Shown here: positions 27,010 to 36,215 of the stretch, piece after piece
Layout of the letters: each line of letters starts with the position of its first letter
How positions within the stretch are numbered: the first letter of the stretch is position 1
Assembly (NCBI GenBank): GCA_026225055.1
Contig: JAMFSA010000179.1
Coordinates: forward strand, 33,029 to 97,028
Length of the DNA: 64,000 nt
Source of the DNA: Mucilaginibacter xinganensis
GTDB taxonomy: Bacteria; Bacteroidota; Bacteroidia; Sphingobacteriales; Sphingobacteriaceae
Direction: 5' to 3'
The notes under the pieces: generated by a model
Told to the model about the DNA's origin: nothing
Databases searched by the model: none
The model's input: only the letters and a program-made list of their open reading frames with translations
Made by a program: the position numbers and the translations under genes

Positions 27010-27633
27010 ATGATGATAAAAAGAGCATATATACACGTTATGTTACTGTTGTTTTTGCAATTTGTATTTTGCTCAAACTACACTTTTGCCCAGGCGCAAT
27101 CACAATCTCCCATCCAGCAGTTTGATGACCGCGTACTTATCGACCTGCAAAATAACCGCACGCCGGAGCAAACAGATGTATTTATGTTCCTTTCAAACAC
27201 CTACCGTTATGGTGATATTGGCATACCTGCGGGCTTATTTATCGGCGGCGTGCTTGGTCATGATCAGCAAATGAGGCAAAATTCCTTGTTTGTTGCCAGC
27301 AGTACAGCCGTATCCTATGGTTTAAACCTGCTCATAAAAACACTGGTTAAACGGCGCAGGCCATTTATTCAAAATATTAATATAACGCCTGTTTACAGGG
27401 CGGGCAGCTACTCATTTCCATCAGGGCATACTTCTTCAACTTTTGCTACGGCAACAGCTTTGTGTATGGCCTATCCAAAATGGTTTGTAATTGTTCCGGC
27501 TTACCTGTGGGCGGGTTCAGTTAGTTATTCGCGCATGTATCTGGGGGTTCATTATCCCAGTGATGTTGCAGGGGGCGCGGTATTGGGTGTTGGCTCGGCA
27601 TTGTCCATGTCGTTCTTAAAGAAACCTGATTGA
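27010..27633 (+). CDS. PAP2-family phosphatase
   Basis: This 207-residue acid-phosphatase-like protein has an N-terminal signal peptide or anchor (residues 1-27, FA-Q). All three PAP2 motifs are present: K110 to RRRP (115-118), PSGH (137-140) and SRMYLGVHYPSD, with R175, H181 and D185. It would remove phosphate from lipid pyrophosphates or small phosphoesters at the periplasmic face. The ATG directly follows the ppk1 stop, so both are surely co-transcribed. A second ATG follows at 27013. Confidence 0.92.
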   Translation: MMIKRAYIHVMLLLFLQFVFCSNYTFAQAQSQSPIQQFDDRVLIDLQNNRTPEQTDVFMFLSNTYRYGDIGIPAGLFIGGVLGHDQQMRQNSLFVASSTAVSYGLNLLIKTLVKRRRPFIQNINITPVYRAGSYSFPSGHTSSTFATATALCMAYPKWFVIVPAYLWAGSVSYSRMYLGVHYPSDVAGGAVLGVGSALSMSFLKKPD

Positions 27634-27699
27634 ACCTCATCCCAGCCCCTCTCCAAAGGTGAGGCTCTCATTTATTTGTCAAAAACTATCACATACCAA

Positions 27700-27726
27700 T
27701 TGCACGGTTATAATTTTATATTTTTG
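27700..27726 (+). promoter_or_regulatory. Promoter for the GAF-like gene
   Basis: TTG at 27700-27702 and TATTTTTG at 27719-27726 are 16 bp apart, and the leader would be about 15 nt. It gives the 27747 gene a start of its own 113 bp after the PAP2 gene. Confidence 0.5.
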
Positions 27727-27746
27727 TTAAAACACCTCAGCTGACT

Positions 27747-30107
27747 ATGATTCTTCCGCAACTTCCTGGTACACCGCTTAATATTCAGCTTTCTTTTCAT
27801 AAAATTATTGAGAGATACGAGGAAATTGCAGCCTCGGGAGATGGGCTGTATAGCGCGAAGGCTAAACAAATATTGCATGAAGTTGCCGGTCACCCTGAAT
27901 TGAAAGATGGTATTAGCAGCATCAGTCAGCTGGAAGAAAACACTACTATAATTTCTCATTTATTGGCCGACCTTTTTCCAGCAGCCTTAACACAGAATGA
28001 GATAAAAGCGGTAAGCCTGCCTTATCAGGGCATAATGTTCAATTATACCGAGCGGTTCAGGAGTATTTTGGAGGAAGCAGGTCCCGACTTTGAGATCAAT
28101 ATCCGGGGATTTGATGACGATCAGTTATTTATAGCTACCTGTTGCCTCATACTCAACCGCTTTTACGGCACCACGCTCGATTTTAGTCAGCCGCTATTTT
28201 ATGATATCCCAACCGCTAACGGGGTTATAAAGCATTACCGTATTATGTATAATGCGGATTTTATAGAGGTTATAACAACCGAAAAAGCGCCAGTTCTATC
28301 GGGCGCGGATATTAACCTGCTGCTGGATAATTACGACAACATCGGGCTATGGAAAGAAACATTTCCAGCTTCAAGTTATATACTCAAGGGTTTCGCCATC
28401 ATGACCTTGTTTGATGTAACTACTGAAAACGCGGTATCTATATTAAAAGATAGCCTGCTCGGTAGCGCGGTCGCCCCGGCGATCCAACAAAGTCTGGAAT
28501 TAATTTTCAGATCGATATTTAAAATCCCTGATCTGCTTGTTGGGTTTGCTTTATTTGATAAAAATGAAGATAAATTCAGTAATGCGATCTTCGGTTCGCA
28601 GATTCACAGTTTTTTGTTGATGAATAAAGAGGAGGACGACAGTATAAGCTTGCTTTGCAGTGGCTCATACGAAAGCCTGATGAAGGATCATGCCTATTTT
28701 GCTGTATCGGATATTAAAGCGTTTATTACCAGTAGTAAGGATACTACTATGGCGAAGCATTTTAGCGTGCAAAACGTTGAAAGCTTTATTTTGGCACCCG
28801 TAGTAAAAGATGGGGTGTTATTGGGCATTTTAGAACTGGTTTCGCCAAGGGCAAGGGAGCTAAATAGCATCAATGCGCACAAACTGGATATTGTAATGCC
28901 TTACCTGGTCGATACTATCGACCGTAAAATAAACGAGTTACAGAACAAGATTCAGGCCATCATTCAGAATAATTACACCACATTACACCCCAGCGTTAAC
29001 TGGAAGTTCATCCGCGAAGCAAGAAATTACATCAAAAGTTATTATACAGGAGAGCCATACACGCTAAAACAGATCGTATTTAAAAATGTGTACCCCTTAT
29101 ATGGGCAGGTTGATATAGGTAATTCATCCATCACCCGTAACCAAAGTGTAAGGAATGATTTGCTGAATCAACTGAATCAGCTTGTTAAAATAATTGAGCA
29201 ACTGCACGCCTATAAATATACGGAGGTAGTAGAGCAAAACTTGGTTGAATTAAAGGCTTTTGTTGATGACCTGTCGGCTGGTATTAAGGCTGATACAGAG
29301 CAATACATACAGGAATATTTGGAAACCCGCATCTATCCGCTGCTTAAGGATAGCTACAACGAAAATACAACCGCCAGCATTGAAAATTACTTTAACCAGG
29401 TTGATGCACTAACAGGTGAGTTTCATTTAAACCGCCGCTACTACGAACAAACATTAACCTCCATAAACGGCATACTGACAGCAGTATTAGATAAAAGACA
29501 AGAGGAGATCCAAAAGTATTACCCACATTATTACGAGCGCTTTAAAACCGATGGGGTAGAGCATAATTTGTACATAGGTGCCACTATAGCGCCCACACTG
29601 GCATACAGCGATCAGCATTGGCGCCGCCTGCGTTTATGGCAACTGTTGGTGACCGCCGAAATGGAGATCGAGCAATATCACCTCCGGTCTACGCTTCCTT
29701 ATCCGTTGGGGGTAACATCGCTTATATTGGTATTCAGTACGCCAATTGCTATTCGTTTCCGGATGGATGAAAAACATTTTGATATTGATGGTGCGTACAA
29801 TGTACGCTACGAGGTGATCAAAAAGCGGATTGATAAGGCGCATATAAAGAATACAGAGAAGCGCATAACACAGGAGGGTAAGCTCACCATTATTTATTCA
29901 AAAAGCGAAGAGGAAACGGAATACAGCTACTACCTGCACATTATGCGATCAGCCGGAATACTGGCCGATGATACGGAATATTTTGATATTGAGGACCTGC
30001 AGGGGGTGTCGGGTTTAAAAGGCCTTAGGGTGAGTATTCTGCACGAACAAAATGTGTTTAAAAAGAATGCCCTGTCGTACGATGTGTTATACACGCAATT
30101 AAACTAA
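27747..30107 (+). CDS. Large GAF-like domain protein of unknown function
   Basis: This 786-residue soluble protein has no signal peptide. A central region (about 235-395) resembles a GAF domain: SVQNVESFILAPVVKDGVLLGILEL then NSINAHKLDIVMPYLVD is the typical C-terminal GAF motif order. The N-terminal 230 residues and the C-terminal 390 (helical, then a mixed alpha/beta end) are not recognised. GAF domains bind cyclic nucleotides or other small ligands, so a sensory role is inferred, interesting beside the PycTM gene. It starts 113 bp after the PAP2 gene and may be a separate transcript. Confidence 0.7.
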   Translation: MILPQLPGTPLNIQLSFHKIIERYEEIAASGDGLYSAKAKQILHEVAGHPELKDGISSISQLEENTTIISHLLADLFPAALTQNEIKAVSLPYQGIMFNYTERFRSILEEAGPDFEINIRGFDDDQLFIATCCLILNRFYGTTLDFSQPLFYDIPTANGVIKHYRIMYNADFIEVITTEKAPVLSGADINLLLDNYDNIGLWKETFPASSYILKGFAIMTLFDVTTENAVSILKDSLLGSAVAPAIQQSLELIFRSIFKIPDLLVGFALFDKNEDKFSNAIFGSQIHSFLLMNKEEDDSISLLCSGSYESLMKDHAYFAVSDIKAFITSSKDTTMAKHFSVQNVESFILAPVVKDGVLLGILELVSPRARELNSINAHKLDIVMPYLVDTIDRKINELQNKIQAIIQNNYTTLHPSVNWKFIREARNYIKSYYTGEPYTLKQIVFKNVYPLYGQVDIGNSSITRNQSVRNDLLNQLNQLVKIIEQLHAYKYTEVVEQNLVELKAFVDDLSAGIKADTEQYIQEYLETRIYPLLKDSYNENTTASIENYFNQVDALTGEFHLNRRYYEQTLTSINGILTAVLDKRQEEIQKYYPHYYERFKTDGVEHNLYIGATIAPTLAYSDQHWRRLRLWQLLVTAEMEIEQYHLRSTLPYPLGVTSLILVFSTPIAIRFRMDEKHFDIDGAYNVRYEVIKKRIDKAHIKNTEKRITQEGKLTIIYSKSEEETEYSYYLHIMRSAGILADDTEYFDIEDLQGVSGLKGLRVSILHEQNVFKKNALSYDVLYTQLN

Positions 30108-30154
30108 TTAGCATAATAAATTAAGTTAATATGTTAAATTTGGGAATACACACT

Positions 30155-30709
30155 ATGAAAAAGATCAACCTGGTATTCCTACTGTTTTTAATGGCGTTTA
30201 GTTTATCAAATTGTAATACAAATGCACAAAATAAAACGCTTAAACTTGTTTTTATACGCCATGCAGAGCGGCCCGAAGATGGGGAAAATCTCAACTGCCA
30301 GGGTATAAACAGGTCATTACAATTGCCTGCGGTACTTTATAATAAATTTGGCATCCCGCAAAATATATATGTGCCGGAGCTGAACATGGGTAAAAAAACC
30401 AAACGCGCACGCATGCTGCAAACCATCACACCGTTTGTGGCCAAATATAATGTATCTGTAAATTCAGCTTTTGATGAAGAAGATTATAAAGGCGTAAGTA
30501 AAGCATTATTAAATGAAAACGGTACCATATTTATTGTTTGGGAGCATAATAACATAGCGCCTTTATTACAATACCTGGGGATCAATAATCCTCCAAAATG
30601 GAAGGATAGCGATTTCGACAGCATTTGGATAGTAACCTTTCACCACAAACAAGCTGTACTTACAAAAGATACAGAAAATTTGCACCCCGCAGCGGGATGT
30701 CCGTTTTAA
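30155..30709 (+). CDS. Histidine phosphatase-family lipoprotein (SixA/PGAM-like)
   Basis: This 184-residue protein starts at the ATG 30155 with a signal peptide ending LSNC, where a cysteine suits lipid attachment (N at -1 is unusual). The RHAE motif in VFIRHAERPEDG is the RHG-like active site of the branch-2 histidine phosphatase superfamily, and VWEHNN provides the second His. An ordinary RHG phosphatase has Gly where this has Ala. It probably dephosphorylates an unknown substrate at the membrane face. It stands 47 bp after the GAF-like gene. Confidence 0.78.
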   Translation: MKKINLVFLLFLMAFSLSNCNTNAQNKTLKLVFIRHAERPEDGENLNCQGINRSLQLPAVLYNKFGIPQNIYVPELNMGKKTKRARMLQTITPFVAKYNVSVNSAFDEEDYKGVSKALLNENGTIFIVWEHNNIAPLLQYLGINNPPKWKDSDFDSIWIVTFHHKQAVLTKDTENLHPAAGCPF

Positions 30710-30785
30710 TAAATTAAAAGGTATAAGCCTGATGGTTGGCTTATTAAAATAACCATAAATACCTGTACCCTTATATCATCATTCT

Positions 30786-33383
30786 ATGCATAAAATTTTA
30801 AAACAGCTCCCCATATTTAAAGTATTAGTGGTTTGTTTTTTATGCTGTTATACTTTTAAAGGCATTGCCCAATCCCATTTAACTGAGGATAGTATAACCG
30901 TGGCCATTGAGCCGCAATACAACAAGGTTAGCAAAACGCAGCGTTTTTTACTGGGCCAAAACTACAGGCCATTATGGTCGACCCCGGTTAAGATGAAGGT
31001 GTTCCATATCAGTCAGGAAAAAGGTGGTTTAAAGATCTTGCAATTGGGGGGTGGTATGCAAACAAAATCATTGCGTTTGCAGGATTCAACAGGGCAGGAG
31101 TGGGTTTTAAGAACTATACAAAAGTACCCGGATAAGGTTTTGCCTGCAACATTAAGGCCAACCATAGCTGCAGCAATAGTGCAGGATCAGATCTCGGCCG
31201 AACATCCATTCGCAGCCATTACGGTGCCTCCGCTGGCTCAGGCGCTGGGTATCCCGCATGCGCACCCTGTTGTCGTTTATGTTCCTGATGACCCCGCGCT
31301 GGGGCAATACCGCAAGGATTTTGCCAACCAGGTGTTTTTGTTTGAAGAACGCGAACCGCTGGACGTTAAGAAAACGGATAACGTACCCAAAGTAAAAACC
31401 AAAGTTGAAACCGATAATGATACCCGTGTTGATCAGAAGCTGGTTTTAAGAGCGCGACTGCTGGATATGTTGCTCGGCGACTGGGACAGGCACGAAGACC
31501 AGTGGCGCTTTGAAAAACAGAAAGACAGTGCCGGAAATAATACTTATCTGCCAGTGCCGCGCGACCGCGACCAGGTTTATAATAATGCTTATGGCGTTGC
31601 GCCGTGGCTGGTTTCGAGGTATTTGCTTATGGCTAAGTTTCAAAGCTATGGTAAGCATATTCGCTCTATTAATCGCTGGAATTTAAATGCCCGCAATTTC
31701 GACCGCTATTTTTTAAACGGATTGAATGAGCAGGACTGGAAAGAGGAAATAGCCTACGTACAAAGCAAACTCACCGACCAGGTAATTGCCGATGCTATCC
31801 GAAAAATGCCCGATACCATTTATAAGCAAAGCGGCCCCGAGATCATCGGCAAGTTAATTGCCCGACGAAACGTACTAAATGAGCAGGCTTTAGGATATTA
31901 TCGTTTCTTATCGCAGGTGGTTACTGTACTGGCAACCTCAAAACGTGAAAATATTGATATTACCAATCAGCCTGATGGCAAAATAGCGCTAAAAATAAAC
32001 GCGCTTAAAAAGAAAGGCAAACTGGATCAATTGATCTACCAGCGCACCTTTGACCCCGATGTTACCAATGAGATCAGGATCTATGGCATGGGGGGTAATG
32101 ATATATTTGCCGTGCATGGTACCAATAATTCGCCTATAAAAGTGCGAATGATCGGCGGCAGCGATGAAGATACTTATACTGTCGACAGTACCATAAGCGG
32201 CAAAGGAGGCAGGTATATTTATGATCGTTCCGACCAGAAAAACAATTTACCCCCATCATCACAAGCTCACTTGCGTACCTCAACTGATACGGGTGTAAAT
32301 AAGCATGATATTGTTGACTACAAATACGATTACCTGCTGCCGCTGCCTGTGTTTACTTATAGCGATGACTATGGCTTCCAGATAATTGCCAATTTTACTT
32401 ATCAAAAACAGGGTTTCAGGAAAGATCCTTATGCCTCAAAACAAAGCTTAACAGTTAGTTATGGCTTTGGGGTGAGCTCATTATTACTGAACTACGTTGG
32501 CGAATTTAAAAAGGTGGTTGCTAATAATGACCTGGTAGTAAACGTGCTAAGCAAAGGCCCTAATTACAACAGTAACTTTTTTGGGGTAGGTAATAACAGC
32601 GTTTTTGTTAATGAGGGGTCGGAGAAAATCCACTACTATCGCGATGTGTACGATTATATTAATGCTGATGTAAGGCTGAAGCACGTCTACGATAAAAAAT
32701 GGACAGTAAGCGCGGGCCTGGCTGCTCAATACTATAATGGCGATGATGATGATAATCAGGATAGGTACTTAAATGTATATAATCAGCAACACCCTGATCA
32801 GCATGTCTTCGGCACACAAACCTATGCCGGTGTGGTTGCAGGTGTAGTATTAGATACCCGCGATAAAGGTTTCTTGCCTCATAATGGCGTTAACTGGACT
32901 ACCAGTTTCACCGGCATGAAACAGCTTAACGCCAGCGACCATGATTACGGGCAAGTACAAACTGAATTTAGTTCATACATCAACCCCGGCAAGGATTCGG
33001 TATTTGTTATTGCCAACAGGATAGGTGGTGGAACTACATTCGGAAACGCAGCATTTTACCAACAATTCAAGCTTGGGGGTAGTTCAAATCTGCGGGGCTT
33101 TTACATCGGGCGCTTTACCGGTAAAACCATGGCCTATGATGATTTTGAATTGCGCCTTAAATTGTTTCAGTATGCTTCGTACCTGTTACCGGGTACAGTA
33201 GGTATCATCGGCTTTAATGATATAGGCAGGGTATGGTCGCCAGGTGAATCATCCAACCAATGGCACGATGGCTACGGCGGTGGCCTGTATTTTTTACCGG
33301 CACAGTTGTTTATGGTGCAGGTGGTAGTGGGAGCATCAAAAGAAGGGGTTTATCCTTATATAGGGGCTGGTTTTAAGTTTTAG
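30786..33383 (+). CDS. BamA-type outer-membrane barrel with a kinase-like N-terminal half
   Basis: This 865-residue protein has a signal peptide (1-28, GIA-Q). Residues about 60-370 contain GDWDRHEDQWRF (D232, D234, R235, H236) and PVPRDRDQ (D260, D262), resembling the metal and catalytic loops of HipA/FAM20/CotH-type atypical kinases, preceded by an EWVLRTIQKYP strand. The C-terminal half (about 500-865) is a surface-antigen/BamA-type barrel with the conserved GGSSNLRGF loop (VRGF/Y motif analogue) and a terminal aromatic GFKF. Related Bacteroidota proteins often bear a metallophosphatase domain in front; none is seen here. The kinase assignment is inference. Confidence 0.65.
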   Translation: MHKILKQLPIFKVLVVCFLCCYTFKGIAQSHLTEDSITVAIEPQYNKVSKTQRFLLGQNYRPLWSTPVKMKVFHISQEKGGLKILQLGGGMQTKSLRLQDSTGQEWVLRTIQKYPDKVLPATLRPTIAAAIVQDQISAEHPFAAITVPPLAQALGIPHAHPVVVYVPDDPALGQYRKDFANQVFLFEEREPLDVKKTDNVPKVKTKVETDNDTRVDQKLVLRARLLDMLLGDWDRHEDQWRFEKQKDSAGNNTYLPVPRDRDQVYNNAYGVAPWLVSRYLLMAKFQSYGKHIRSINRWNLNARNFDRYFLNGLNEQDWKEEIAYVQSKLTDQVIADAIRKMPDTIYKQSGPEIIGKLIARRNVLNEQALGYYRFLSQVVTVLATSKRENIDITNQPDGKIALKINALKKKGKLDQLIYQRTFDPDVTNEIRIYGMGGNDIFAVHGTNNSPIKVRMIGGSDEDTYTVDSTISGKGGRYIYDRSDQKNNLPPSSQAHLRTSTDTGVNKHDIVDYKYDYLLPLPVFTYSDDYGFQIIANFTYQKQGFRKDPYASKQSLTVSYGFGVSSLLLNYVGEFKKVVANNDLVVNVLSKGPNYNSNFFGVGNNSVFVNEGSEKIHYYRDVYDYINADVRLKHVYDKKWTVSAGLAAQYYNGDDDDNQDRYLNVYNQQHPDQHVFGTQTYAGVVAGVVLDTRDKGFLPHNGVNWTTSFTGMKQLNASDHDYGQVQTEFSSYINPGKDSVFVIANRIGGGTTFGNAAFYQQFKLGGSSNLRGFYIGRFTGKTMAYDDFELRLKLFQYASYLLPGTVGIIGFNDIGRVWSPGESSNQWHDGYGGGLYFLPAQLFMVQVVVGASKEGVYPYIGAGFKF

Positions 33384-33411
33384 GAACGAATACCAGCTGT
33401 GCTAATTTTTA

Positions 33412-33721
33412 ATCCCTTCCTTGGGAGCTACTGTGTGTACACAAGTTGTCCCTTAAACCCCGTAGGGGTTATATATTGGTAGAAAAATAGGTTTGAAATA
33501 TTTATATGTGCCGTAGGTACATAACATAGCCCGCTTTTAGTCCAGCCATGCCTGTTAGTCATACATGGTCCATTGATATCGCACCTAACGGAGCGAAAAA
33601 TGTCCTTCGTATATAATTTCTACCAATATTTCACTCCTAACGGAGTGGATCTGCAAACCAATTTTATTCAAAAAGATGTGTCCACACACTAACTCGCAGG
33701 GGAGTGAATCGCACAGGCCAT
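33412..33721. mobile_element. MITE-like element M, copy 2
   Basis: This copy is the inverse complement of 17428-17732 at close to 90 per cent by eye, including the flanking GAATCGC(T/A)CAG words. Its left end has GAGCTACTGTGTG and its inner palindromes are AACCCCGTAGGGGTT, GCACCTAACGGAGCG and CTCCTAACGGAGTGG. The right-end TIR is more eroded. Non-coding. Confidence 0.8.
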
Positions 33722-33751
33722 CGCTCTCTGCTATAATACCTCAATTCTCCC

Positions 33752-33775
33752 GTTGTCGGTGTCCCCACCGACAAC
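33752..33775. terminator. Hairpin beside the end of the minus-strand sigma operon
   Basis: GTTGTCGGTG (33752-33761) pairs with CACCGACAAC (33766-33775) around a TCCC loop, three bp past the stop of the leftward gene at 33779. No T-run follows on the minus strand, so it may be a fold or repeat rather than a classical terminator. Confidence 0.5.
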
Positions 33776-33778
33776 CAA

Positions 33779-34402
33779 TTATTCCCCCAACTCCTTCAAA
33801 TTAGCTTCCATACTTTTAAAGCGCTTATGAAATTTTGCCATGTAATACCAGAAGTTGGCTATATATGATAGGATGGTTAATACAATGCAAACCCACAATG
33901 TTGTATGATCGGTCAGTTTAAACATGGGGTTCAGCAATAGCTTTATAAACGCCCAGTAATAGGCCGGAAACAGGAATACGTAAATGGCATTTGATAGTAT
34001 CTGAAACTTTTTAAAGTCGCGGATAGCTTTGGTTAGCGTTTCCTTTAGGTTTGTGGTGGTATCAATATTAAAGATCTCCTCATTTTTTTTAGATGCCCAC
34101 ATGGTAATAATGGCAAATACAACCATGATGATAACCCAGGGAATGGATTGTAAAAAATTATGCCCGGTGATAGAAGACGGCAGAAAATAGTTTATACCAA
34201 GGTTAACCAACAGTATAGCTATTAAAGCCGGGCATACCGCCTTTGCAAAATTGTTCCAGAAAATATTTTTCTGTTGGATCTCTGATAACGTAGTTATAGT
34301 TTTCATAATGAGTTGTTTTAATGTTTCGGGTGTATGTTTTTGTTGTTCGTTTTCCTGCTGCTGGATCTTTTGCCAGTACACTTTAAATTCATCTAATTCC
34401 AT
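33779..34402 (-). CDS. Membrane protein, putative anti-sigma partner
   Basis: This 207-residue protein is encoded one base after the ECF sigma gene on the same strand. A soluble N-terminal 50-residue segment rich in Gln and Glu (YWQKIQQQENEQQKH) precedes about four membrane helices (52-72, 85-103, 138-155 and 166-185). Sigma-operon partners that bind their sigma through an N-terminal cytoplasmic region are common, so an anti-sigma role is inferred from position; no zinc-anti-sigma HxxxCxxC motif is visible. Confidence 0.6.
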   Translation of the reverse strand: MELDEFKVYWQKIQQQENEQQKHTPETLKQLIMKTITTLSEIQQKNIFWNNFAKAVCPALIAILLVNLGINYFLPSSITGHNFLQSIPWVIIMVVFAIITMWASKKNEEIFNIDTTTNLKETLTKAIRDFKKFQILSNAIYVFLFPAYYWAFIKLLLNPMFKLTDHTTLWVCIVLTILSYIANFWYYMAKFHKRFKSMEANLKELGE

Positions 34403-34403
34403 A

Positions 34404-34886
34404 TCATAAAGTATTTACAAGTGTTCTTAGCCTTAACTTTATCTTATTCAACTTAAAGCCTATGTTAGTTTCAGACAGGCCCAAGATCTCCGATATCTCT
34501 TTATAACTGCAATCATCCATATATAACATAGTGATAGCGCGTTCAATTTCTGTTAGCTTTTTTATGGCCTCGTACATGGCAGCTATTCGTTCCTCTAATT
34601 CACCGTTATCGGTATGTGGTACCTGGAATGCGTCACCATCAAGCTCAGTAAATTTTTCCCGCTTGGTTTCCTTCCTTAACCGTGTAATGGCATTGTTAAT
34701 AGCAATGCGGTACATCCATGTGGTAACTTTCGATTCGCCTTTAAAAGTTGGATATGCGCGCCATAATTGCAGAACAATGTCCTGAAAAAGATCTTCCTTA
34801 TCCTCCTTATTGTTGCAATACATATTGCAAACTTTAAAGATGAGGCCCTCGTTCTCAGTAATAAGTAACAGAAATTGATCTTTCAA
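34404..34886 (-). CDS. ECF sigma factor (sigma-70 family)
   Basis: This 160-residue protein has region 2 (DLFQDIVLQLWRAYPTFKG) and region 4 (ERAITMLYMDDCSYKEISEILGLSETNIGFKLNKIKLRLR) of ECF sigma factors. It directs RNA polymerase to specific promoters, probably upon an envelope signal. The gene starts a two-gene minus-strand operon with its putative membrane partner (stop and start separated by one base). No target promoter is identifiable here. Confidence 0.93.
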   Translation of the reverse strand: MKDQFLLLITENEGLIFKVCNMYCNNKEDKEDLFQDIVLQLWRAYPTFKGESKVTTWMYRIAINNAITRLRKETKREKFTELDGDAFQVPHTDNGELEERIAAMYEAIKKLTEIERAITMLYMDDCSYKEISEILGLSETNIGFKLNKIKLRLRTLVNTL

Positions 34887-35029
34887 TTATTAGTTTTTAT
34901 AGAATTAGTCGCACGGGATTGAGAAAACTTAGAGCCGAAGTAAATTATTTTTAATAAATATAGATTTAGTTGCTGTAAAACCGCAGGCGGGCGCTTGCAG
35001 AAGCACAAAAAATGGCGCTATAGGCCAAC

Positions 35030-35061
35030 AAAAAAGCCATAAGCGGTTAACTTATGGCTTT
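35030..35061 (-). terminator. Intrinsic terminator of rpoD
   Basis: On the minus strand AAAGCCATAAG pairs with CTTATGGCTTT (positions 35061-35051 with 35043-35033) and is followed by T-rich sequence. Confidence 0.9.
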
Positions 35062-35084
35062 GGATATTGTATTACACGTATTGC

Positions 35085-35942
35085 TTACAAATATGATTGC
35101 AGTAAACGCGATTTTGAATTTTGTCTTAAACGAAGCAACGCTTTGTCTTTTATCTGGCGAACACGCTCGCGGGTAAGGTCAAATTTTTCACCTATTTCTT
35201 CCAGTGAATGCGCAGATGTGCTGTTCAACCCAAAGAATAATATGATCACTTGTCTTTCGCGTTCAGCTAAAATACCTAATGAGCGTTTAATCTCCTGGGT
35301 AAGTGAATCTGTCATCAGGTCATCATCGGTGGCGGCATCACTGCTTTGCAATACATCCAGCAGGGTGTTTTCTTCACCGGTAATAAATGGCGCATCAACA
35401 GATATGTGGCGACCAGAGTTTGATAAAGCGTCAGAGATCTTTTCAGCAGTAGTTTCCAGGTCTTCAGCCAGTTCTTCAGGCGTTGGTACGCGCTCAAACT
35501 GCTGTTCCAGTTTTGATGATGATTTACGGATCTTGCTTAATGAACCTACCTGGTTTAATGGCAGGCGCACAATGCGCGATTGTTCAGCAACAGCCGAAAG
35601 TATTGATTGGCGGATCCACCAAACAGCGTATGATATAAATTTAAAGCCTTTGGTTTCATCAAAACGTTTAGCAGCCTTTATTAAACCAAGGTTGCCTTCG
35701 TTTATCAGGTCGCCTAAAGTAAGGCCCTGATTTTGGTACTGTTTTGCTACCGATACCACAAAACGCAGGTTAGTTTTAGTTAAACGTTCTAAAGCTGCCT
35801 GGTCGCCTTCGCGAATCTTTTGCGCAAGGATAACTTCTTCTTGTGCGGTAATAAGATCCACTTTCGCAATCTCACTTAAATATTTATCAAGTGATTGCGA
35901 TTCACGGTTGGTAATGGATTGGGTTATCTTAAGTTGTCTCAT
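35085..35942 (-). CDS. rpoD: Primary sigma factor RpoD
   Basis: This 285-residue sigma-70 of the short Bacteroidota type has only a small region 1 remnant, with regions 2.1-2.4 ([39 protein letters not shown]), region 3 and region 4 ([15 protein letters not shown] and [16 protein letters not shown]). It recognises TAnnTTTG-type promoters like those noted in this window. It is monocistronic with a strong promoter and terminator. Confidence 0.96.
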   Translation of the reverse strand: MRQLKITQSITNRESQSLDKYLSEIAKVDLITAQEEVILAQKIREGDQAALERLTKTNLRFVVSVAKQYQNQGLTLGDLINEGNLGLIKAAKRFDETKGFKFISYAVWWIRQSILSAVAEQSRIVRLPLNQVGSLSKIRKSSSKLEQQFERVPTPEELAEDLETTAEKISDALSNSGRHISVDAPFITGEENTLLDVLQSSDAATDDDLMTDSLTQEIKRSLGILAERERQVIILFFGLNSTSAHSLEEIGEKFDLTRERVRQIKDKALLRLRQNSKSRLLQSYL

Positions 35943-36000
35943 GTTGTAACGTAAGGGGCAGGGAAGTTAGAAAGGAATTCGCCTAAAGTGCCTGAGGCTG

Positions 36001-36008
36001 CAAAGATA
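36001..36008 (-). promoter_or_regulatory. -7 box of rpoD
   Basis: TATCTTTG on the minus strand is a perfect TAnnTTTG, giving a leader of about 50 nt. The remaining gap 36009-36215 (AT-rich) shows nothing else. Confidence 0.5.
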
Positions 36009-36215
36009 CTCAAAGAATTGTAAACTGAGCGTAATTAAAATGATACGAAAATGTGCTGATGTTTTAATCGGTATTTTGTTTAAGTTAATAAATATCAACC
36101 AATTGCAATGGTTTGGTATTTTCATATTAAGCAATATAGCTTAATATATGGAATTTAGCCCTAAATTAAACAAATATTTATTACATATAAGCTCCTTTTT
36201 CAGCGCGTAATTTCC

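Noticed and set aside
35143..35730. 195-codon frame on the plus strand
   Set aside because: It is antisense to rpoD and reflects its codon pattern (Ser/Arg-rich shadow).
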